From NCBI GenBank assembly GCA_900660155.1, contig CABFPE010000213.1:893820-957819 (forward strand): a stretch of 64,000 nt of DNA, given 5' to 3'. The translations under genes and the position numbers were made by a program. Shown piece after piece: positions 1 to 9,546 of the stretch; position 1 is the first letter of the stretch; the number at the start of each line of letters is the position of its first letter. The notes beneath the pieces were generated by a model. It was not told where the DNA came from. It saw only the letters and a list, made by a program, of their open reading frames with translations, and did not search any database. Source of the DNA: Hofstenia miamia. Lineage: Eukaryota; Xenacoelomorpha; Acoela; Hofsteniidae.

Positions 1-1005
1 AGCCGATTTATGACATAATCAGCACAGCCATTGAACAAAGCCTTATATTGGTGGAGGCAATACGTGACAAGAGCGCGAATCTATGACGTTGTTGCAGAGT
101 CAGAATATAGATAGTCCTGCATTTTCATGGCATTTCAAAAACAAAGCGAACAGAATGAATTTAATAAAATTGTAAAACATGATACAAAAGTAAGAAAATG
201 AATATATCCAGATCAGCTTACAAGCATTTATGAAGCTAGCATACATTTCAAACATATATTGATCTATTATCATGAAAAAAAGTTTGGCGGAGCAGGTCAA
301 AATCTGAAAAGGTATTTTTGGAGGCAAGGTGGTGTTCTAGACAGATTAGATTAAGCTCATTGAAGATTAGATATGATGACAGCAAAATTTCTCCATACAA
401 ACAAAAATATCTTTACAGACTTGGAACCGGTTCAACCCCACTGGCTGGTTGGCAGGCCGGTTAACATGTAGCGGTCGGGTCGGATTTTAAAATACTTCAT
501 AAAAATGAGAAAACAGAATTGCATATAATTTTTGTAGCATCACAATTGTTTATTGCCTTCATCTTATTTTTAGTAGTTAACCCTTCCATTGCATTGAATT
601 TAAGTTTGATGTCTTAGATTTATGATATAGCTTAAGTTAAAAAGTGCTACTTTTCAAAATTTGACTATCAATAATTTTCATACTATACTTCAATTTAAAT
701 GCATGTTTGGCCGATTCTGAAGGATTTTGTTAAGAAAAAAATCCCAAAAATCTGAAAGAATTAAAGAGTTGCATCCTTGAATCGCAATACCAAGTAACTG
801 AAGAAGTTAGAGTCCGTTTAATGGATTCAGTTTCAAGACGTGTCATGCTTTGCATGGCAAACTTTTCAAAAAAACTTTTTCACCGGGTTACAAGCTGCGA
901 CAATTATATTTTCAAATATATTATATAAACCTCTATTTGTCTTTCGTTTGTTATCAAAAATGTGTTTTTTGACTTGAGCTATATATTATAATTTATTGTT
1001 CTGCA
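1..1005. other. no gene seen
   Basis: AT-rich sequence with stops in all frames at short intervals. A slightly GC-richer patch around 420-485 (AACCGGTTCAACCCC, GGTCGGGTCGG) resembles patches near 1320-1400, 1600-1640, 43720-43800 and 63130-63200. It is probably a degenerate dispersed repeat. Confidence 0.5.
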
Positions 1006-1027
1006 ATTTCATTTTAGTATATATACA

Positions 1028-1155
1028 AGAAGCCTAAGTAACGGATTGCCCGTTATCTTCAAATACCGGCCTAAATATTCAATTTCCTGGTCATCAACAC
1101 AGTATAACTGAAACTTGTACTCTTTTAAAGGAGGATGCTGTTGACGCCAAGTAGT
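1028..1155 (-). other. possible exon of an unrecognised gene
   Basis: On the minus strand a pyrimidine-rich stretch ending in TTTCAAG could be an acceptor. It is followed by about 42 open codons (TTWRQQHPPLKEYKFQLYC..., then VDDQEIEYLGRYLK), with a GTATAT donor-like site after LLRLL. The residue mix looks more protein-like than the AT-rich background, but I recognise no family and no neighbouring exon. It may be chance. Confidence 0.12.
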
Positions 1156-1199
1156 CTTGAAAGAAGTGAGAAGTAAAAACTTATCTAGGCTTAACATGT

Positions 1200-2440
1200 A
1201 CTAATAATTTGAATATTTGTTAAATTTGAATAAGACTTTATTCTTAACCTTTATCATTTTGTGTTCTCATTTCCTAACATTGAGAAAATATCCCGTGGAG
1301 TTACAAACATAAAATTCTGGGAGACAGTTGAAACCGGTCACATTCTGGAAAATTAGACTTGGTTACAGGCCTGTTCAGTTGGGTCGTGACAAATCCTGAC
1401 CAGTTCAAACTCTGTATATGTTTTCACAAATAACTAGCTAGTCGGTTGTGGGAAAATTTGATGCTGTGCCTAGCATTAGTTGTCATGTGAAAAAGTCTTT
1501 ACATGAAACAAACTTCATTCACTCAAAGTAGCCTTAGATCCGAAATATTTAATTAATAATAAATCTCTACATTTTCAAATGATCTAACTTGACCCGATAT
1601 CGAGAAAAAGACCTTCTACTACCGAACCCGAACCAGACAAAAAATTGGCCCCACACATTTCCCCTCTAACATTATTTTTCATAGTAAGTGACTGCAAATG
1701 TTAGTAAACAATTGCTTAGGATTAATAAACAACAACTAATGAAACATCAGTGGGTAGTTTTAGCAAGGTGATGAGGTGAAACAAAAATAATAAATTTCAT
1801 TTCGTCAGTATTTAGGTATAGAAGCATGTTATCCATAGATTGATCAAGAAAGCATTCAGCCTGCTTGGCTACTTCAGTAATTGTGTTCAAAGAAAAAGAG
1901 CAGTTTATCACTTGCAAAAAAGAGGATGGTCAACATTGCATCTTGCACAGATGTCAGCTATTAACATGTTATATGTAGTAAACAATATAGGCCCTAGGAC
2001 GGAGCACTGAGTTACTTTAAAAGACAAGTACAATTTCCTTGAAAACTGACCACATACAAGAACATGATGCGTGCGTCCAGAAAGATAGCTTCAGATTCAA
2101 TTAATTACAACACTATGAAGACAAAAGACTCATGTACAGAAATGAGCACAGTGACCAAATGTGAAAAATGCTGCTGACGAGTCCAGAAGGATTAACATGC
2201 AGTAAAAGCCATTATCAATCGCCATATGTGTATTAATTCTAAAATGACTAAGTGTGTTTTTAAAGAAAAAATCCTTATTCAGAAGACTGAAACTTTGAAG
2301 AAACATTAAAAATTAACATTTTGAGACACATTTATGATCTTAGAAATAAGCTGAGATACTTGTGAGGGACAACATTCATTTTCAAAAATGAAGTAGGTAA
2401 ATATCACATTATGAAAACTTGTTTCTTTTAATAAGAGATT
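1200..2440. other. no gene seen
   Basis: AT-rich intergenic or intronic sequence without an open frame of note. No repeats or structured elements were recognised. Confidence 0.45.
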
Positions 2441-2443
2441 CAA

Positions 2444-2788
2444 CTACTTTTGCAGATAGCTATTGAGAAGGGGAAATGGAAACCGAAAAGATTCTAGAAG
2501 AAGGTTTATAGGACGTAGCCATATAATATTTAGTTTTGAACGCATTTGAAAAACTTTATTCATTATGTTGTGAAACAATAGGATAGCATTAGAACATTCA
2601 CCGAAATAATTCTTAGCAATATCATTTTGCCTTGCACAACTCATGCAATATAATTTATTCTTTTGTAATTGAACCTCATGTCGAAGTAATTTATCCTCAT
2701 ATATGTTGCATTGCAAGCAAGAATTGAAGTGCCACTTTTCTAGTTTTCTGTGGTTTGCTCTTAGCTCTCTATATTTACCATTATACAA
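2444..2788 (-). pseudogene. LIM-like zinc-finger remnant (uncertain)
   Basis: A 114-codon minus-strand frame contains EKWHFNSCLQC, then LLRHEVQLQKNKLYCMSC, then YFGECSNAILL. This is the order seen in the second half of a LIM domain (W-H..C-x2-C ... LYC-x2-C) followed by the start of another (F-G..C...I). Against it, the histidine-to-cysteine spacing is off by one, and one zinc-binding cysteine of the first domain and one of the second are missing. No first half of the domain and no splice sites are evident. If real, it is a degenerate exon or processed fragment of a LIM protein. It could also be a fortuitous frame. Confidence 0.22.
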
Positions 2789-3076
2789 AAGTGATAATAG
2801 TTTTGCGCAGAGTCAGTGTAGCAAAAACAGCTGCATAACGAGTTACCAAGTTGTAGTGAAACACAGATGCATCAAGATACTCTAGTGCCAAAATATTATG
2901 AAATCATTTAAAAATCCAAAATCAATCATTTTGTTGTAATATTTTATATTTATTCAGAACATAATTGACAATTTCGAATTTTAACAGATCAGTTGGAGAG
3001 AAAAAAATTATTTTTGTTTTTTATTACCATTGTGCAAGAGTCTAATTATTTTATTTGCTTGATAACATTACATTAG

Positions 3077-3205
3077 ATATCAATGAATGTGCTCAAATTC
3101 CTCAAAGATGTAGATCTTTGCCGAATTCATATTGCAAGGATAAAACCCCATCTTATGAATGTTTATGCAAGAATGGCTTCAGAAGAATTCGTTCTCAGTG
3201 TAGAG
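3077..3205 (+). CDS. cbEGF exon 1 (129 bp, phase 1-1)
   Basis: Acceptor ATTAG and donor GAG|GTAAG. Encodes one six-cysteine EGF module starting DINECAQIPQRC and ending in a C-x10-C arrangement. The stretch CKDKTPSYECLC fits the Asp/Asn beta-hydroxylation consensus C-x-[DN]-x4-[FY]-x-C-x-C. It is the first module in the window; upstream exons are probably missing. Confidence 0.82.
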
Positions 3206-6200
3206 GTAAGATATTGTGCTTTTTGAAGTCTCTCATAATATAATTAAAATATTTAAAAAGGTTTGTTCAAATTGGAATTTTGAGCATTGGAAGCTTAAGC
3301 ATTAAAATTTCTGGATATTAATAATCTTCATCTTCTACGTCATCCAAGACATCATAAAAATTAGAATACTCATGAAACAATAATTTGAAAAATTAAGTAA
3401 ATTTTTTTATTTCTCAAAATTTAATGAATTCTCAAATCTGTAGATGCTAGGTCTCCATGTTTGTGCATAATGATAGCTGTGATGGATGGTGTACATTGTA
3501 CATTCAACAGATGCTTTATATTAGTGATTTTATTGAATAAACCTAAAATTAGCTTAGAATGTTTACAATACATTTTCATGCTTGAAACTATTCTTTTTGA
3601 AAATGTCAAACATTGAATATAGAAAAAATCTTGAAACAAGTAACTTACATGCAAGTTTCTAAAGAAGTACATCCAATAGAACGTATTCCTAAATAGAAAA
3701 TTTGTATTATATAACACCCCAATTCAGCAGTTTTATACTAATGGTATAAAAAATAAGGAGTTTTTCCTGTAGATATTGATGAATGTGTTGAAAATCTCTA
3801 ATTATGACTTTTTGCTAACATTTTGAATTTATATTTAATATTTTTAGATATTAATGAATGTGCTGAAAATCGTCAAATATGCGCTCGAACTGGGAATAGT
3901 TATTGTAGAAACAGAGTTGGATATTTTGAATGCATATGCAATATAGGCTACAGAAAAATTCGTTCTAGGTGTAAAGGTAAGATATTGTTGTTATTCAAAT
4001 CTCTCATAAGATAATATTACATTCAGTTCATTCCAAATGGCATAATTTAAGCATTAGTCAGCAACGTGCTAATTTCATTTTAAATATTATTTTTAAAATA
4101 GAAATATCTTCTATTTTTACCTCAACCAAGTTATTCACAATATCATAAAATGGACTACTCATGAAGAGTAATTATTTGAAAATTTTTTTTATAATGATAA
4201 CCATGATATATGATTTACATTGAACAGGTGTTATATTTAATTGATTTTATTTAACATAGCGAAAATAGGCTTGGAATATGTCCAATAGATTCTCGTGCTT
4301 TGAAAAATTTTTTGTAAATATCAAGTATAGGATATAGCAACAATCCATAAATGAGATATTTAGACAAACTTAGCATAAACATTTCTAAGGATGTAAGTAA
4401 GATATTCCTTTTTGCAAATTTGTTTACTTTTAATACTCCTATTTGGCATTTTTATGCTCATAAATATTGATAAATTTACTAAGGTGTTCAAAACATCAAA
4501 ATTTTTTAATACTATTTGTAGCGTGTTTTTTCAGTAATAAATATACATCATATTGATTAAATTCACTATATTACACAGCTTACCATTGATTAGTGTTTAC
4601 AATTTTTGGTTACCATTTCTTATATAAACTAGTCAATTCTATTTTATGACTGTTCATATCAAAATGTTCTTATGAAAAGCAAATTTAGAAACTGGTTTTT
4701 TCATATTGTTTGCAATTGTTGATAAAGAATAAATATTTCTTATAATATTGTAATTTTTTAGAGAAATATTGATTTCAATGATTGCAATGATTTACAATGT
4801 TTGTTATTTGTTCAGACCTAATTATCACATTTCAACCCTAACTCATTGCCATTTATGCCTATAAGGTTTGACCAATCAATGTCTAGTAATTATATATTTT
4901 CAGGCACTAGTAACTTCTACAGTGTTCACAGCAATAATAAAAATGCAGAATACATTGAAATCAAGGTATGTGAAACATTTAATATTCTGTTTAGACATTA
5001 ATGAATGTAAAGAGAATCCAAATAAGTGTGGACCTAATTCAGTTTGCATTAATAAGGCACCTTTCTTTCAATGTAAGCGCAAGACTGGTTTTCGCATGAT
5101 TAAATCAAGATGTAGAGGTTGTGATTTACTATTTATAGATAACAATACCATGCTAGATAAATTGCTTTTATTATGTCAATAGAGTTAAACTTCTTTGTTA
5201 GTTTAATAAATGTAGCATATTGTTTTGCAAAAATCACTGTAAAAAGCACCATCCCACATTAAAGATGCAATGGTATCATCTACAGTAAATATTATAGGTG
5301 TGGAAAATTTTCAAAATTCATGCCAATATTATTTAGAGAATATACACTGTAATCTCTTTAAAAGTGAGCTTTTAAATATTCGAATTCATCACTTATGATA
5401 GAGAATATTATGAATTAACAGTTATTTTCTCTTTAGATATTAATGAATGTGTTGAAAATAGTAAGATATGCTCTCATATTGCCAATAGTTATTGTCAAAA
5501 TAAAGCTTCCTCTTACGACTGCCTATGTAATCAAGGCTACAGAAAACGTTCTGGTAAATGCGAAGGTAAGATATTAAGGTTTCATAATATAATTGCCTAA
5601 TTATTCCAATATTGCATCAGAAAGCTATTCTTGTTATTTTATGATACTGGCAACATCATTTTTCACGATTACTCAATTTTTTATAAATTTTGCGTATATA
5701 TTTGTAGTAATTTATTTATATATTGATAAGACATAAATAGATTTTAATTTTTTTCTAATATTATGCAACATAGGGATTCTGCATTTCATGTTTTAAGGTA
5801 CTTCATAGTAGATAGTGAAAGAGAATTCCCAGGATAAATGTATTTATTCCATATTTTTGATGTACTGCTAATTTTCATTTCTTAAATTTCATTTTTTAAT
5901 ATTTTAAAACTTGAAGCATTCCCGGGAAGAAGAGCTTTAATTTTCAAGTATCTTTGTTTCAACTACAATTGATAAATAATTTATCACAAATAATGACTGC
6001 TTAATACACATTGTATACTCTTTATAAAATTTTGTGCAGTTAACTGCATGTAGATTTGCTATTTATTAAAAAACGTCAAACTTGATACCATATAAATCTT
6101 TAGGATTTTGAAATGGTTTTTGATTTGGTAATTTATGTCTTATTTGAAAGTTTGTACAAGCGATGGCTTGTTTTATGAAATTATAATAATAATAATTAGC

Positions 6201-9200
6201 TTTTCGTATTGTGCACAAATGAGAAGCCAAAATATATTGATTTGTAACAATAACTGCTAAACAAATTTCTTATTAAATGCAATTTATTAAAACTGTAAAA
6301 CCCAATATGTACAAGTGCTTGCGTTTTATGTAAGCAGCAATAATAAATGTGTTTATCAATAATCCGCAGTTTGCTATTTATATTTGGAATAAATATCAAA
6401 TTTCTTTTGTATGAGCTTCAGTTTTTATTATACTTAACTCCATTGTGAAAAACAGTTTATTTCATATTTTGAAAAAAATTGTTTTAAAAAGTTGCTAAAG
6501 TAAACTATTATTAAATGTAATTCTTTATTCTTAATGCAACAAAACTTGTCAACAGAAAATCGTAGAATATGTTTTCAGATTGCCAATAGTTATTGTCAAT
6601 ATAAAGCTTCCTCTTACGAATGCCTATGTAATCAAGGCTACAGAAAACATTATGATAAATGCGAAGGTAAGATATTGTTAAAATAATCATGATAAATGAT
6701 TTACAATGAATAGTTGTTTTATTTAATTGATTTTATTTAATAAAGTTGAAATATGCTTGGAATGTTTCCAATAGATTTTCATGCTCTGAACTATTTTTTT
6801 GTAAATATGAAACATAGTATTTGGCAAAATCCAAAAATTGAATTATTTAGACAAAACTTAGCATACACATTTCTAAGGTTGTATGTAATATGCTCCTTTT
6901 ATATTGTAAATTTCTTTATTTTTAATAGTCCTATTCTGCATTTTATGTTCATTATAAATATTGAAAAATTTATTGAAAAATAAGCTCTGATCCTTACATT
7001 TTGAAAATATAGTTAGTTTTTCTTTAGAAATTATGCATGTGCTAAAAACATCGAATTTTTGGCATACAGTTTGCTGCGTTTTTTCAGTAATGAATGTACA
7101 TCTTATTGATTAAATCAACTATATTACACAGCTTAATCAATATTTACAATATTTGGTTACAATTTCTAATATAAACAAGTCAATTCTCTATTAAGACTGT
7201 TAGTATTATAATGTTCTCATGAAAAGCAAATATAAAACTTATTTTTTCTTATTGTTTACAATTGTTAATAAAGAATAAATGTTTCATATAATATTGTAAA
7301 TTTTAATTTTTGCGATAATTTATAATTTTTATTATTAATTCACTTCAAATCCTTACACTTCAACCCTAGCACATTTCCATTTGTGCTCACAAAATTTTGG
7401 CTAATCCATGCTTAGTAATTATATGTTTTCAGGTAGGAGTAACGTCTACAGTAGCCTTAGCTAATATGTTCACAGCAAAAAGTAAAAAGCAGAATACATT
7501 GAAATCAAGGTTTGTGAAACATTTAATATTCTGTTTAGACATTAATGAATGCAAAGAGAATCCAAATAAGTGTGGACCTAATACAATTTGCATCAATAAA
7601 GCACCTTTCTTTCAATGCAAGTGCAAGACTGGCTTTCGCATGGTTATTTCAAAATGCACAGGTTGTGATTAATACCTATAGATAATAATAGCATTCTAGA
7701 TAAATTATATTAAATATTATATTAAATATTTTGAAGTAACATTTATTTTTTCTTTAGATATTAATGAGTGTGTTGAAAATCATAAGATATGCTCTCATAT
7801 TGCCAATAGTTATTGTCAAAATAAAGCTTCCTCTTACGACTGCCTATGTAATCAAGGCTACAGAAAACATTCTGGTAAATGCGAAGGTAAGATTATATAT
7901 ATATAATTTAGGTTTCATAATATAATTGCCTAATTATTCCAATATTGCATCAGAAAGCTATTCTTGTTATTTTATGATACTGGCAACATCATTTTTCACG
8001 ATTACTCAATTTTTTATAAATTTTGCGTATATATTAAACATAGTAGTAATTTATTTATATATTGATAAGACATAAATAGATTTAAATAATTTTTCTAATA
8101 TTATGCAACATAGGGATTCTGCATTTCATGTTTTAAGGTACTTCATAGTAGATAGTGAAAGAGAATTCCCAGGATAAATGTATTTATTCCATATTTTTGA
8201 TGTACTGCTAATTTTCATTTCTTAAATTTCATTTTTTAATATTTTAAAACTTGAAGCATTCCCGGTAAGAAGAGCTTAAATTTTAAAGTATCTTTGTTTC
8301 AAATACAATTGATAAATAATTTATCACCAATAATGACTTCTTAATACATATTGTGAACTCTTTATTAAATGTTGTGCAGGGGATTAACTGCATATATATT
8401 GGCTATTTATTAAAAAAAATGTTAAATTTGAAAACATAAAAATGTTTAGGATTTTGAATTGTTTTTGTGTAGAGACGCAGATCCATTTAAATCCAGCTGT
8501 GCAATAGGATGGATTGTTTTAAGAAATTTTCACAATCAGATGTACCCTTATTTCTAGTCGATATACAGAAACGAGAAAAAATTATTTTAATTCTATATCC
8601 CATTGCATAATATTGCCCCATTAATTCAAATACAATTTTTACTCGTTATTCATAAAAGTCAATAATTATTATAATTAAATTGCAAGCATCTAATATATTG
8701 AGTACAATTGTGAAGAAGATCCAAAGTTGAATTATGCTAATCTATGTACTTATATCTTGCTCTCTGTACTATGACATTGTCGATATAGGCGTTCAGGGAA
8801 TGAGGTGAGTACAAAATCCAATAGTACAAAGAGTGAGTTAAAAATTCACGAAAATTAAAAAAAAAATATTGCGAAGGAAGAGCACTACTCAAAGCATATA
8901 GAAAAATTACATTAAAAATTTTTCTTATTAACTGCAATTTTTCAAAGACTGTGAAACCCAATATGTATATCTCGCTCTCTGTACACCTCACGCTCTGTAG
9001 TAGTAATCTTAAACAGCAATAACCCTCAGTTTGCGATTTTCTGCATTTGGAATAGATGTCTAATTTCTTTTGTATGAAATTTAGTTTTATTAAATATGGC
9101 TTTGTCAATTGGAAATTTAATACTTAGCTCCAATTTGAAAAACACAGTTGATCTCATTTTATTAATCTATTAAAATAAATTTTTTATTACTAATCTAACA

Positions 9201-9514
9201 AAATTTGTCAACGGCAAATTTTTCCTATATATATATACGGGTTCTAGACACTATGGGATTTCTATCCAGTGCCCTTTTGGATTTAAAGCCAGAATAATTC
9301 ATTTAATCCAAAGATTTTTACATTGCCGGGTCTAATTTATTATGTACATTGCTGGGTCTAATTTCTTATGTACATGTATGAGTTTCATTTTTTCAAAAAA
9401 AATTTTTATTCAGTATCCTGAGACCTCGACCATAGTATCTAGAGCCCATATATAAGTATATATGTTTTTTTATATCCAACGCCCCAATGTTTTTGTATAC
9501 AAAGTCCATAGCCC

Positions 9515-9546
<32 letters not shown>

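Larger units (their letters stand above)
4185..9215 (+). repeat. Tandem duplication of an exon-plus-intron block (two units of about 2.5 kb)
   Basis: Unit 1 (about 4185-6680) and unit 2 (about 6681-9215) share the same order of landmarks. These are the TTTAATTGATTTTATTTAA block (4237, 6721), the GCCATTTATG/TCCATTTGTG region, exon type B (4995, 7539), exon type A (5437, 7758), a long nearly identical intron stretch (5583-6060 against 7910-8390), and a block with AACCCAATATGTA (6299, 8947). Unit 2 reaches its end at CTAACAAAATTTGTCAA (9194-9210), where the equivalent of exon 6556-6666 should begin, and is cut off there by an AT-rich insertion. Intron identity in the 5.6-6.0 kb stretch is so high that this duplication must be recent relative to the other exon duplications. 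Confidence 0.88.

Noticed and set aside
420-490. GGTTCAACCCC resembling a tRNA T-arm
   Set aside because: No matching A box, stems or cloverleaf within 100 bp. The same words recur in other dispersed patches.
4904-4965. Possible extra 62-bp exon (TTTTCAG ... TCAAG|GTATG) before EGF exon 3, also present in the second unit at 7433
   Set aside because: The phase does not fit the phase 1-1 array, and in the reading that would look most protein-like the second copy has a stop. It is kept only as part of the duplicated block.
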